A stretch of 64,000 bases of DNA from Bos javanicus (taxonomy: Eukaryota > Chordata > Mammalia > Artiodactyla > Bovidae). The notes below the pieces were generated by a model. That model was not told the origin of the DNA, did not search any database, and saw only the letters and a program-made list of their open reading frames with translations. Numbering within the stretch: the first letter of the stretch is position 1; every line of letters begins with the position of its first letter. Where the stretch lies: the NCBI RefSeq assembly GCF_032452875.1, contig NW_026893640.1:738343-802342 (forward strand), read 5' to 3'. Below are positions 49,982 through 62,752 of this stretch, piece by piece. The translations under genes were made by a program, and so were the position numbers.

Positions 49982-50925
49982 CATGATCAGTGCATGCTCA
50001 GTCACGATATCAGTGCATGCTCAGCCACGTGATCACTGACGGCACAGTCACGTGATCAGCGCCTCTCAGTCCCGTGATCACCGTATGATAAACACGTGAT
50101 CAGTGAACGACCAGCCACGTGATCACTGCATGCGCAGTCAGGTGGTCAGTTCCTGATCAGCCACCTGATCAGTGCGTGCACAGTCCCCTGATCAGCGCCT
50201 GTCAGTCACTGATCACTGCCTGATAAACACGTGATCAGTGCCCGAACAGCCACGTCATCAGTGCATGCGCAGTCACGTGATCAGTGCATGATAGCCACGT
50301 GATCAGTGCGTGCACAGTCCCATGATCAGCGCTGTCAGTCACTGATCATTGCCTGATAAGCACGTGATCAGTGCCCGAACAGCCACGTCATCAGTGCATG
50401 CGCAGTCACGTGATCAGTGCATGATAGCCACGTGATCAGTGCGTGCACAGTCCCATGATCAGCGCCTGTCAGTCACTGATCATTGCCTGATAAACACGTG
50501 ATCAGTGCATGATGAGCCATGTGATCAGTGCCTGATCAGCCACGTCATCAGTGCATGCGCAGTCACGTCATCAGTGCATGATAGCCACGTGATCAGTGCA
50601 TGCTCAGTCACGTGATCTGGACTTGATCAGCCACGTGATCAGTGCCTGCAGAGTCACGTGATCAGGGCCTGCTGAGCTGCGTGATTCCTGCCGGCTCATC
50701 TGCATGACAATTGCCATCTGAGCTGCGTGATTCCTGTCGGCTCATCTGCTTGACAATTGCCAGCTGAGCTGCGTGATTCCTGCCTGGTCACGTGCTTGAT
50801 TATTGCCAGTTGAGCAGCATGATTCGTCACTGCTGAGCTCCATGCTTATTGCCTGCTGATTGCGTGGTTCGTGTCTGCTCAGCTCTTTGAGTATCGCCTC
50901 CTGAGGTCCCTGTTCGGTCGCCACC
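49982..50925. repeat. 23-bp block, unit 35 (class C), +133 bp
   Basis: 944 bp; the extra block is marked by AGCGCTGTCAG and GATAAGCACGTG (about 50354). CAGTCCCGTG present. Confidence 0.95.
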
Positions 50926-51525
50926 TGCCGGGGACCAGCCCCAACTGATCCAGGGTATTCGAAGGAGAGATGGCCTAGGTGACTATTTATATGCTAATCA
51001 GAGATGTCAAGAATAATAGTATGAGGAGAGCTCAGTAGGAAAATTCGGTGGAGAAAAGAGACTGAGTAGCTTGGTTTACGCGGAAGACCAATCAAACTTC
51101 AAGACAAGAAGTTTGCACCACTTACGTATGCCGCAGGCGCCCTCTCGAATAGCGAAAGGTGCCTCACCCTGTACACCTTCTCGAGTGAGTCTTAGCAGCC
51201 CAGGCATAATTAGTGAGCGTGGTGGGTTCCGCGCTCCAGATGGAGACTCAGCTGGAAGTTAAAGGGAAGAATGACAAGGAACTTTATGAATTGGAGCTGT
51301 AAGTTAACTCTTTGACAGAGAGAGCGAGATGGTGGTGGGGGACAGCCCCCAGTGAAATCAGAGGTGAGAGCACAAAGCAATACAGTAGGCAGACTCTGGT
51401 TTTTTTGGGGGAGATGTTCGAGAATATCCGGGTGGACTCCTGAGGCTCGATCCCGCATTTGCGTATGCCGAGCCTCCTTCCTCATGACCTTTGTCCAGAG
51501 TGGAATGCCTCCCCGTCTCCCGGCA
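50926..51525 (-). mobile_element. LTR-like segment, unit 36 (class A); HOR position 3, copy 2
   Basis: 600 bp, T7G5. CCTGTACACCTTC plus GAGTGAGTC pair it with unit 32; ACGTATGCCGC is shared with unit 26; GATGTTCGAG is private. Confidence 0.78.
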
Positions 51526-52336
51526 CATGATCAGTGCATGCTCAGTCACGGTATCAGTGCCTGCTCAGCCACGTGATCACTGACGGCACAGTCACGTGAT
51601 CAGCACCTCTCAGTCACGTGATCACCGTATGATAAACACGTGATCATTGAACGACCAGCCACGTGATCCCTGCATGCGCAGTCAGGTGGTCAGTTCCTGA
51701 TCAGCCACCTGATCAGTGCGTGCACAGTCCCCTGATCAGCGCCTGTCAGTCACTGATCACTGCCTGATAAACACGTGATCAGTGCCCGAACAGCCACGTC
51801 ATCAGTGCATGCGCAGTCACGTGATCAGTGCATGATAGCCACGTGATCCGTGCGTGCACAGTCCCATGATCAGCGCCTGTCAGTCACTGATCATTGCCTG
51901 ATAAACACGTGATCAGTGCATGATGAGCCATGTGATCAGTGCCTGATCAGCCACGTCATCAGTGCATGCGCAGTCACGTCATCAGTGCATGATAGCCACG
52001 TGATCAGTGCATGCTCAGTCACGTGATCTGGACTTGATCAGCCACGTGATCAGTGCCTGCAGAGTCACGTGATCAGGGCCTGCTGAGCTGCGTGATTCCT
52101 GCCGGCTCATCTGCATGACAATTGCCATCTGAGCTGCGTGATTCCTGTCGGCTCATCTGCTTGACAATTGCCAGCTGAGCTGCGTGATTCCTGCCTGCTC
52201 ACGTGCTTGATTATTGCCAGTTGAGCAGCATGATTCGTCACTGCTGAGCTCCATGCTTATTGCCTGCTGATTGCGTGGTTCGTGTCTGCTCAGCTCTTTG
52301 AGTATCGCCTCCTGAGGTCCCTGTTCGGTCGCCACC
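51526..52336. repeat. 23-bp block, unit 36 (class A)
   Basis: 811 bp with the full A set except the TCACATGATC variant. Confidence 0.95.
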
Positions 52337-52937
52337 TGCCGGGGACCAGCCCCAACTGATCCAGGGTATTCGAAGGAGGGATGGCCTAGGCGACTATTTA
52401 TATGCTAATCAGAGATGTCAAGAATAATAGTATGAGGTGAGCTCAGTAGGAAAATTCGGTGGAGAAAAGAGACTGAGTAGCTTGGTTTACGCGGAAGACC
52501 AATCAAACTTCAAGACAAGAAGTTTGCACCACTTACGTAGGCCGCAGGCGCCCTCTCGAATAGCGAAAGGTGCCTCACCCTAAACACCTTCTCGAGTGGG
52601 TCTTAGCAGCCCAGGCATAATTAGTGAGCGTGGTGGGTTCCGCGCTCCAGATGGAGACTCAGCTGGAAGTTAAAGGGAAGAATGACAAGGAACTTTATGA
52701 ATTGGAGCTGTAAGTTAACTCTTTGAGAGAGAGAGCGAGATGGTGGTGGGGGACAGCCCCCAGTGAAATCAGAGGTGAGGGCACAAAGCAATACAGTAGG
52801 CAGACTCTGGTTTTTTTTTGGGGGGATGCTCGAGAATATCTGGGTGGACTCCTGAGGCTTGATCCCGCATTTGCGTATGCCGAGCCTCCTTCCTCATGAC
52901 CTTTGTCCAGAGTGGAATGCCTCCCCGGCTCCCGGCA
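52337..52937 (-). mobile_element. LTR-like segment, unit 37 (class B); HOR position 4, copy 2
   Basis: 601 bp, T9G6. CCCTAAACACC and ATGAGGTGAGC pair it with unit 33; ATATCTGGG is also seen in unit 44. Confidence 0.78.
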
Positions 52938-53748
52938 CATGATCAGTGCATGCTCAGTCACGATATCAGTGCATGCTCAGCCACGTGATCACTGTCGGCA
53001 CAGTCACGTGATCAGCGCCTCTCAGTCACGTGATCACCGTATGATAAACACGTGATCAGTGAACGACCAGCCACGTGATCACTGCATGCGCAGTCAGGTG
53101 GTCAGTTCCTGATCAGCCACCTGATCAGTGCGTGCACAGTCCCCTGATCAGCGCCTGTCAGTCACTGATCACTGCCTGATAAACACGTGATCAGTGCCCG
53201 AACAGCCACGTCATCAGTGCATGCGCAGTCACGTGATCAGTGCATGATAGCCACCTGATCAGTGCGTGCACAGTCCCATGATCAGCGCCTGTCAGTCACT
53301 GATCATTGCCTGATAAACACGTGATCAGTGCATGATGAGCCATGTGATCAGTGCCTGATCAGCCACGTCATCAGTGCATGCGCAGTCATGTCATCAGTGC
53401 ATGATAGCCACGTGATCAGTGCATGCTCAGTCACGTGATCTGGACTTGATCAGCCACGTGATCAGTGCCTGCAGAGTCACGTGATCAGGGCCTGCTGAGC
53501 TGCGTGATTCCTGCCGGCTCATCTGCATGACAATTGCCATCTGAGCTGCGTGATTCCTGTCGGCTCATCTGCTTGACAATTGCCAGCTGAGCTGCGTGAT
53601 TCCTGCCTGGTCACGTGCTTGATTATTGCCAGTTGAGCAGCATGATTCGTCACTGCTGAGCTCCATGCTTATTGCCTGCTGATTGCGTGGTTCGTGTCTG
53701 CTCAGCTCTTTGAGTATCGCCTCCTGAGGTCCCTGTTCGGTCGCCACC
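52938..53748. repeat. 23-bp block, unit 37 (class B)
   Basis: 811 bp. CACTGTCGGCAC (52991) and GCAGTCATGTCATC (53382) pair it with unit 33. Confidence 0.95.
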
Positions 53749-54350
53749 TGCCGGGGACCAGCCCCAACTGATCCAGGGTATTCGAAGGAGGGATGGCCTA
53801 GGCGACTATTTATATGCTAATCAGAGATGTCAAGAATAATAGTATGAGGAGAGCTCAGTAGGAAAATTCGGTGGAGAAAAGAGACTGAGTAGCTTGGTTT
53901 ACGCGGAAGACCAATCAAACTTCTAGACAAGAAGTTTGCACCACTTACGTAGGCCGCAGGTGCCCTCTCGAATAGCGAAAGGTGCCTCACCCTAGACACC
54001 TTCTCGAGTGGGTCTTAGCAGCCCAGGCATAATTAGTAAGCGTGGTGGGTTCCGCGCTCCAGATGGAGACTCAGCTGGAAGTTAAAAGGAAGAATGACAA
54101 GGAAATTTATGAATTGGAGCTGTAAGTTAAATCTTTGACAGAGAGAGCGAGATGGTGGTGGGGGACAGCCCCCATTGAAATCAGAGGTGAGGGCACAAAG
54201 CAATACAGTAGGCAGACTCTGGTTTTTTTTGGGGGGAGATGCCCGAGAATATCCGGGTGGACTCCTGAGGCTCGATCCCGCATTTGCGTATGCCGAGCCT
54301 CCTTCCTCATGACCTTTGTCCAGAGTGGAATGCCTCCCCGGCTCCTGGCA
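53749..54350 (-). mobile_element. LTR-like segment, unit 38 (class C)
   Basis: 602 bp, T8G6. Right terminus is CCTGGCA, so the terminal inverted repeat is imperfect; CCCATTGAAATC is private. Confidence 0.78.
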
Positions 54351-55427
54351 CATGAGCAGTGCATGCTCAGTCACGATATCAGTGCCTGCTCAGCCACGTG
54401 ATCAATGACGGCACAGTCACGTGATCAGCGCCTCTCAGTCACGTGATCACCGTATGATAAACACGTGATCAGTGAACGACCAGCCACGTGATCACTGCAT
54501 GCGAGGTCAGGTGGTCAGTTCCTGATCAGCCACCTGATCAGTGCGTGCACAGTCCCCTGATCAGCGCCTGTCAGTCACTGATCACTGCCTGATAAACACG
54601 TGATCAGTGCCCGAACAGCCACGTCATCAGTGCATGCGCAGTCACGTGATCAGTGCATGATAGCCACGTGATCAGTGCGTGCACAGTCCCATGATCAGCG
54701 CTGTCAGTCACTGATCATTGCCTGGTAAGCACGTGATCAGTGCCAGAACAGCCACGTCATCAGTGCATGCGCAGTCACGTGATCAGTGCATGATAGCCAC
54801 GTGATCAGTGCGTGCACAGTCCCATGATCAGCGCTGTCAGTCACTGATCATTGCCTGATAAGCACGTGATCAGTGCCCGAACAGCCACGTCATCAGTGCA
54901 TGCGCAGTCACGTGATCAGTGCATGATAGCCACGTGATCAGTGCGTGCACAGTCCCATGATCAGCGCCTGTCAGTCACTGATCATTGCCTGATAAACACG
55001 TGATCAGTGCATGATGAGCCATGTGATCAGTGCCTGATCAGCCACGTCATCAGTGCATGCGCAGTCACGTCATCAGTGCATGATAGCCACGTGATCAGTG
55101 CATGCTCAGTCACGTGATCTGTACTTGATCAGCCACGTGATCAGTGCCTGCAGAGTCACGTGATCAGGGCCTGCTGAGCTGCGTGATTCCTGCCGGCTCA
55201 TCTGCATGACAATTGCCATCTGAGCTGCGTGATTCCTGTCGGCTCATCTGCTTGACAATTGCCAGCTGAGCTGCGTGATTCCTGCCTGGTCACGTGCTTG
55301 ATTATTGCCAGTTGAGCAGCATGATTCGTCACTGCTGAGCTCCATGCTTATTGCCTGCTGATTGCGTGGTTCGTGTCTGCTCAGCTCTTTGAGTATCGCC
55401 TCCTGAGGTCCCTGTTCGGTCGCCACC
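54351..55427. repeat. 23-bp block, unit 38 (class C), two extra 133-bp blocks
   Basis: 1,077 bp (+266). The 133-bp block occurs three times in tandem; the joins are marked by CTGGTAAGCACG (about 54723) and CTGATAAGCACG (about 54856). ATCAATGACGG and GCGAGGTCAGG are shared only with unit 42. Confidence 0.95.
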
Positions 55428-56024
55428 TGCCGGGGACCAGCCCCAACTGATCCAGGGTATTCGAAGGAGGGATGGCCTAGGCGACTATTTATATGCTAAT
55501 CAGAGATGTCAAGAATAATAGTATGAGGTGAGCTCAGTAGGAAAATTCGGTGGAGAAAAGAGACTGAGTAGCTTGGTTTACGCGGAAGACCAATCAAACT
55601 TCTAGACAAGAAGTTTGCACCACTTACGTAGGCCGCAGGTGCCCTCTCGAATAGCGAAAGGTGCCTCACCCTAGACAACTTCTCGAGTGAGTCTTAGCAG
55701 CCCAGGCATAATTAGTAAGCGTGGTGGGTTCCGCGCTCCAGATGGAGACTCAGCTGGAAGTTAAAAGGAAGAATGACAAGGAAATTTATGAATTGGAGCT
55801 GTAAGTTAAATCTTTGACAGAGAGAGCGAGATGGTGGTGGGGGACAGCCCCCAGTGAAATCAGAGGTGAGGGCACAAAGCAATACAGTAGGCAGACTCTG
55901 GTTTTGGGGGAGATGCCCGAGAATATCCGGGTGGACTCCTGAGGCTCGATCCCGCATTTGCGTATGCCGAGCCTCCTTCCTCATGACCTTTGTCCAGAGT
56001 GGAATGCCTCCCCGGCTCCCGGCA
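55428..56024 (-). mobile_element. LTR-like segment, unit 39 (class C)
   Basis: 597 bp because the tract is only T4G5. ACAACTTCTCG is private. Confidence 0.78.
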
Positions 56025-56968
56025 CATGATCAGTGCATGCTCAGTCACGATATCAGTGCATGCTCAGCCACGTGATCACTGACGGCACAGTCACGTGATC
56101 AGCGCCTCTCAGTCCCGTGATCACCGTATGATACACACGTGATCAGTGAACGACCAGCCACGTGATCACTGCATGCGCAGTCAGGTGGTCAGTTCCTGAT
56201 CAGCCACCTGATCAGTGCGTGCACAGTCCCCTGATCAGCGCCTGTCAGTCACTGATCACTGCCTGATAAACACGTGATCAGTGCCCGAACAGCCACGTCA
56301 TCAGTGCATGCGCAGTCACGTGATCAGTGCATGATAGCCACGTGATCAGTGCGTGCACAGTCCCATGATCAGCGCTGTCAGTCACTGATCATTGCCTGAT
56401 AAGCAGGTGATCAGTGCCCGAACAGCCACCTCATCAGTGCATGCGCAGTCACGTGATCAGTGCATGATAGCCACGTGATCAGTGCGTGCACAGTCCCATG
56501 ATCAGCGCCTGTCAGTCACTGATCATTGCCTGATAAACACGTGATCAGTGCATGATGAGCCATGTGATCAGTGCCTGATCAGCCACGTCATCAGTGCATG
56601 GGCAGTCACGTCATCAGTGCATGATAGCCACGTGATCAGTGCATGCTCTGTCACGTGATCTGTACTTGATCAGCCAGGTGATCAGTGCCTGCAGAGTCAC
56701 GTGATCAGGGCCTGCTGAGCTGCGTGATTCCTGCCGGCTCATCTGCATGACAATTGCCATCTGAGCTGCGTGATTCCTGTCGGCTCATCTGCTTGACAAT
56801 TGCCAGCTGAGCTGCGTGATTCCTGCCTGCTCACGTGCTTGATTATTGCCAGTTGAGCAGCATGATTCGTCACTGCTGAGCTCCATGCTTATTGCCTGCT
56901 GATTGCGTGGTTCGTGTCTGCTCAGCTCTTTGAGGATCGCCTCCTGAGGTCCCTGTTCGGTCGCCACC
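56025..56968. repeat. 23-bp block, unit 39 (class C), +133 bp
   Basis: 944 bp; extra block marked by GATAAGCAGGTG (56399). Several private changes (ATGATACACACG, GCCACCTCATC, TGGGCAGTC, GCTCTGTCACG, GCCAGGTGATC). GAGGATCGCC at its end. Confidence 0.94.
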
Positions 56969-57570
56969 TGCCGGGGACCAGCCCCAACTGATCCAGGGTA
57001 TTCGAAGGAGAGATGGCCTAGGCGACTATTTATATGCTAATCAGAGATGTCAAGAATAATAGTATGAGGAGAGCTCAGTAGGAAAATTCGGTGGAGAAAA
57101 GAGACTGAGTAGCTTGGTTTACGCGGAAGACCAATCAAACTTCAAGACAAGAAGTTTGCACCACTTATGTAGGCCGCAGGCGCCCTCTCGAATAGCGAAA
57201 GGTGCCTCACCCTAGACACCTTCTCGAGTGGGTCTTAGCAGCCCAGGCATAATTAGTGAGCGTGGTTGGTTCCGGGCTCCAGATGGAGACTCAGCTGGAA
57301 GTTAAAGGGAAGAATGACAAGGAACTTTATGAATTGGAGCTGTAAGTTAACTCTTTGACAGAGAGAGCGAGATGGTGGTGGGGGACAGCCCCCAGTGAAA
57401 TCAGAGGTGAGAGCACAAAGCAATACAGTAGGCAGACTCTGGTTTTTTTGGGGGGGAGATGCTCGAGAATATCCGGGTGGACTCCTGAGGCTCGATCCCG
57501 CATTTGCGTATGCCGAGCCTCCTTCCTCATGACCTTTGTCCAGAGTGGAATGCCTCCCCGGCTCCCGGCA
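56969..57570 (-). mobile_element. LTR-like segment, unit 40 (class A)
   Basis: 602 bp, T7G7. TTCCGGGCTCC marker, CTTATGTAGG shared with unit 32, private GTGGTTGGTTCC. Confidence 0.78.
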
Positions 57571-58381
57571 CATGATCAGTGCATGCTCAGTCACGGTATC
57601 AGTGCCTGCTCAGCCACGTGATCACTGACGGCACAGTCACATGATCAGCACCTCTCAGTCACGTGATCACCGTATGATAAACACGTGATCATTGAACGAC
57701 CAGCCACGTGATCCCTGCATGCGCAGTCAGGTGGTCAGTTCCTGATCAGCCACCTGATCAGTGCGTGCACAGTCCCCTGATCAGCGCCTGTCAGTCACTG
57801 ATCACTCCCTGATAAACACGTGATCAGTGCCCGAACAGCCACGTCATCAGTGCATGCGCAGTCACGTGATCAGTGCATGATAGCCACGTGATCCGTGCGT
57901 GCACAGTCCCATGATCAGCGCCTGTCAGTCACTGATCATTGCCTGATAAACACGTGATCAGTGCATGACGAGCCATGTGATCAGTGCCTGATCAGCCACG
58001 TCATCAGTGCATGCGCAGTCACGTCATCAGTGCATGATAGCCACGTGATCAGTGCATGCTCAGACACGTGATCTGGACTTGATCAGCCACGTGATCAGTG
58101 CCTGCAGAGTCACGTGATCAGGGCCTGCTGAGCTGCGTGATTCCTGCCGGCTCATCTGCATGACAATTGCCATCTGAGCTGCGTGATTCCTGTCGGCTCA
58201 TCTGCTTGACAATTGCCAGCTGAGCTGCGTGAGTCCTGCCTGCTCACGTGCTTGATTATTGCCAGTTGAGCAGCATGATTCGTCACTGCTGAGCTCCATG
58301 CTTATTGCCTGCTGATTGCGTGGTTCCTGTCTGCTCAGCTCTTTGAGTATCGCCTCCTGAGGTCCCTGTTCGGTCGCCACA
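57571..58381. repeat. 23-bp block, unit 40 (class A)
   Basis: 811 bp; CGGTATC, TCACATGATCAGCACC, ACTCCCTG, CATGACGAGCC and CTCAGACACG. Ends with GCGTGAGTCCTGCC and GTTCCTGTCTG. Confidence 0.95.
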
Positions 58382-58983
58382 TGCTGGGGACCAGCCCCAA
58401 CTGATCCAGGGTATTCGAAGGAGGGATGGCCTAGGCGACTATTTATATGCTAATCAGAGATGTCAAGAATAATAGTATGAGGAGAGCTCAGTAGGAAAAT
58501 TCGGTGGAGAAAAGAGACTGAGTAGCTTGGTTTACGCGGAAGACCAATCAAACTTCAAGACAAGAAGTTTGCACCACTTACGTAGGCCGCAGGCGCCCTC
58601 TCGAATAGCGAAAGGTGCCTCACCCTAGACACCTTCTCGAGTGGGTCTTAGCAGCCCAGGCATAATTAGTGAGCGTGGTGGGTTCCGCGCTCCAGATGGA
58701 GACTCAGCTGGAAGTTAAAGGGAAGAATGACAAGGAACTTTATGAATTGGAGCTGTAAGTTAACTCTTTGACAGAGAGAGCGAGATGGTGGTGGGGGACA
58801 GCCCCCAGTGAAATCAGAGGTGAGAGCACAAAGCAATACAGTAGGCAGACTCTGGTTTTTTTGGGGGGGAGATGCTCGAGAATATCCGGGTGGACTCCTG
58901 AGGCTCGATCCCGCATTTGCGTATGCCGAGCCTCCTTCCTCATGACCTTTGTCCAGAGTGGAATGCCTCCCCGGCTCCCGGCA
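58382..58983 (-). mobile_element. LTR-like segment, unit 41 (B/A hybrid)
   Basis: 602 bp, T7G7. Left end TGCTGGGG with CACA flank and GGAGGGATGG as in unit 22 (class B), but the right part is class A/S (TTTGACAGAG). Confidence 0.77.
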
Positions 58984-59794
58984 CATGATCAGTGCATGCT
59001 CAGTCACGGTATCAGTGCCTGCTCAGCCACGTGATCACTGACGGCACAGTCACATGATCAGCACCTCTCAGTCACGTGATCACCGTATGATAAACACGTG
59101 ATCAGTGAACGACCAGCCACGTGATCACTGCATGCGCAGTCAGGTGGTCAGTTCCTGATCAGCCACCTGATCAGTGCGTGCACAGTCCCCTGATCAGCGC
59201 CTGTCAGTCACTGATCACTGCCTGATAAACACGTGATCAGTGCCCGAACAGCCACGTCATCAGTGCATGCGCAGTCACGTGATCAGTGCATGATAGCCAC
59301 GTGATCAGTGCGTGCACAGTCCCATGGTCAGCGCCTGTCAGTCACTGATCATTGCCTGATAAACACGTGATCAGTGCATGATGAGCCATGTGATCAGTGC
59401 CTGATCAGCCACGTCATCAGTGCATGCGCAGTCACGTCATCAGTGCATGATAGCCACGTGATCAGTGCATGCTCAGTCACGTGATCTGGACTTGATCAGC
59501 CACGTGATCAGTGCCTGCAGAGTCACGTGATCAGGGCCTGCTGAGCTGCGTGATTCCTGCCGGCTCATCTGCATGACAATTGCCATCTGAGCTGCGTGAT
59601 TCCTGTCGGCTCATCTGCTTGACAATTGCCAGCTGAGCTGCGTGATTCCTGCCTGCTCACGTGCTTGATTATTGCCAGTTGAGCAGCATGATTCGTCACT
59701 GCTAAGCTCCATGCTTATTGCCTGCTGATTGCGTGGTTCGTGTCTGCTCAGCTCTTTGAGTATCGCCTCCTGAGGTCCCTGTTCGGTCGCCACC
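58984..59794. repeat. 23-bp block, unit 41 (A-to-S/B switch)
   Basis: 811 bp. Starts with A variants (CGGTATC, TCACATGATCAGCACC) and changes to ATCAGTGAACG, GATCACTGC and GATCAGTGCG after about 59100, i.e. a mosaic. CATGGTCAGCG private. Confidence 0.94.
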
Positions 59795-60396
59795 TGCCGG
59801 GGACCAGCCCCAACTGATCCAGGGTATTCGAAGGAGGGATGGCCTAGGCGACTATTTATATGCTAATCAGAGATGTCAAGAATAATAGTATGAGGTGAGC
59901 TCAGTAGGAAAATTCGGTGGAGAAAAGAGACTGAGTAGCTTGGTTTACGCGGAAGACCAATCAAACTTCTAGACAAGAAGTTTGCACCACTTACGTAGGC
60001 CACAGGTGCCCTCTCGAATAGCGAAAGGTGCCTCACCCTAGACACCTTCTCGAGTGGGTCTTAGCAGCCCAGGCATAATTAGTAAGCGTGGTGGGTTCCG
60101 CGCTCCAGATGGAGACTCAGCTGGAAGTTAAAAGGAAGAATGACAAGGAAATTTATGAATTGGAGCTGTAAGTTAAATCTTTGACAGAGAGAGCGAGATG
60201 GTGGTGGGGGACAGCCCCCAGTGAAATCAGAGGTGAGGGCACAAAGCAATACAGTAGGCAGACTCTGGTTTTTTTGGGGGGGAGATGCCCGAGAATATCC
60301 GGGTGGACTCCTGAGGCTCGATCCCGCATTTGCGTATGCCGAGCCTCCTTCCTCATGACCTTTGTCCAGAGTGGAATGCCTCCCCGACTCTCGGCA
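59795..60396 (-). mobile_element. LTR-like segment, unit 42 (class C)
   Basis: 602 bp, T7G7. Right terminus CTCGGCA breaks the inverted repeat; GGCCACAGGTGCC private. Confidence 0.78.
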
Positions 60397-61340
60397 CATG
60401 ATCAGTGCATGCTCAGTCACGATATCAGTGCCTGCTCAGCCACGTGATCAATGACGGCACAGTCACGTGATCAGCGCCTCTCAGTCACGTGATCACCGTA
60501 TGATAAACAGGTGATCAGTGAACGACCAGCCACGTGATCACTGCATGCGAGGTCAGGTGGTCAGTTCCTGATCAGCCACCTGATCAGTGCATGCACAGTC
60601 CCCTGATCAGCGCCTGTCAGTCACTGATCATTGCCTGATAAACACGTGATTAGTGCCCGAACAGCCACGTCATCAGTGCATGCGCAGTCACGTGATCAGT
60701 GCATGATAGCCACGTGATCAGTGCGTGCACAGTCCCATGATCAGCGCTGTCAGTCACTGATCATTGCCTGATAAGCACGTGATCAGTGCCCGAACAGCCA
60801 CGTCATCAGTGCATGCGCAGTCACGTGATCAGTGCATGATAGCCACGTGATCAGTGCGTGCACAGTCCCATGATCAGCGCCTGTCAGTCACTGATCATTG
60901 CCTGATAAACACGTGATCAGTGCATGATGAGCCATGTGATCAGTGCCTGATCAGCCACGTCATCAGTGCATGCGCAGTCACGTCATCAGTGCATGATAGC
61001 CACGTGATCAGTGCATGCTCAGTCACGTGATCTGGACTTGATCAGCCACGTGATCAGTGCCTGCAGAGTCACGTGATCAGGGCCTGCTGAGCTGCGTGAT
61101 TCCTGCCGGCTCATCTGCATGACAATTGCCATCTGAGCTGCGTGATTCCTGTCGGCTCATCTGCTTGACAATTGCCAGCTGAGCTGCGTGATTCCTGCCT
61201 GCTCACGTGCTTGATTATTGCCAGTTGAGCAGCATGATTCGTCACTGCTGAGCTCCATGCTTATTGCCTGCTGATTGCGTGGTTCGTGTCTGCTCAGCTC
61301 TTTGAGTATCGCCTCCTGAGGTCCCTGTTCGGTCGCCACC
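60397..61340. repeat. 23-bp block, unit 42 (class C), +133 bp
   Basis: 944 bp. ATCAATGACGG and GCGAGGTCAGG pair it with unit 38, four units to the left; extra block marked by GATAAGCACGTG (about 60769). Confidence 0.95.
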
Positions 61341-61941
61341 TGCCGGGGACCAGCCCCAACTGATCCAGGGTATTCGAAGGAGAGATGGCCTAGGCGACTA
61401 TTTATATGCTAATCAGAGATGTCAAGAATAATAGTATGAGGAGAGCTCAGTAGGAAAATTCGGTGGAGAAAAGAGACTGAGTAGCTTGGTTTACGCGGAA
61501 GACCAATCAAACTTCAAGACAAGAAGTTTGCACCACTTACGTAGGCCGCAGGCGCCCTCTCGAATAGCGAAAGGTGCCTCACCCTAGACACCTTCTCGAG
61601 TGAGTCTTAGCAGCCCAGGCATAATTAGTAAGCGTGGTGGGTTCCGCGCTCCAGATGGAGACTCAGCTGGAAGTTAAAGGGAAGAATGACAAGGAACTTT
61701 ATGAATTGGAGCTGTAAGTTAACTCTTTGACAGAGAGAGCGAGATGGTGGTGGGGGACAGCCCCCAGTGAAATCAGAGGTGAGAGCACAAAGCAATACAG
61801 TAGGCAGACTCTGGTTTTTTTGGGGGGAGATGCTCGAGAATATCCGGGTGGACTCCTGAGGCTCGATTCCGCATTTGCGTATGCCGAGCCTCCTTCCTCA
61901 TGACCTTTGTCCAGAGTGGAATGCCTCCCCGTCTCCCGGCA
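61341..61941 (-). mobile_element. LTR-like segment, unit 43 (class A)
   Basis: 601 bp, T7G6; GAGTGAGTC, CGATTCCGC and CCGTCTCCCGG. Confidence 0.8.
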
Positions 61942-62752
61942 CATGATCAGTGCATGCTCAGTCACGGTATCAGTGCCTGCTCAGCCACGTGATCACTGAC
62001 GGCACAGTCACGTGATCAGCACCTCTCAGTCACGTGATCACCGTATGATAAACACGTGATCATTGAACGACCAGCCACGTGATCCCTGCATGCGCAGTCA
62101 GGTGGTCAGTTCCTGATCAGCCACCTGATCAGTGCGTGCACAGTCCCCTGATCAGCGCCTGTCAGTCACTGATCACTGCTTGATAAACACGTGATCAGTG
62201 CCCGAACAGCCACGTCATCAGTGCATGCGCAGTCACGTGATCAGTGCATGATAGCCACGTGATCCGTGCGTGCACAGTCCCATGATCAGCGCCTGTCAGT
62301 CACTGATCATTGCCTGATAAACACGTGATCAGTGCATGACGAGCCATGTGATCAGTGCCTGATCAACCACGTCATCAGTGCATGCGCAGTCACGTCATCA
62401 GTGCATGATAGCCACGTGATCAGTGCATGCTCAGTCACGTGATCTGGACTTGATCAGCCACGTGATCAGTGCCTGCAGAGTCACGTGATCAGGGCCTGCT
62501 GAGCTGCGTGATTCCTGCCGGCTCATCTGCATGACAATTGCCATCTGAGCTTCGTGATTCCTGTCGGCTCATCTGCTTGACAATTGCCAGCTGAGCTGCG
62601 TGATTCCTGCCTGCTCACGTGCTTGATTATTGCCAGTTGAGCAGCATGATTCGTCACTGCTGAGCTCCATGCTTATTGCCTGCTGATTGCGTGGTTCGTG
62701 TCTGCTCAGCTCTTTGAGTATCGCCTCCTGAGGTCCCTGTTCGGTCGCCACC
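61942..62752. repeat. 23-bp block, unit 43 (class A)
   Basis: 811 bp with CGGTATC, AGCACCTCTC, ATCATTGAACG, GATCCCTGC, CATGACGAGCC; GAGCTTCGTG in segment II is private. Confidence 0.95.
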
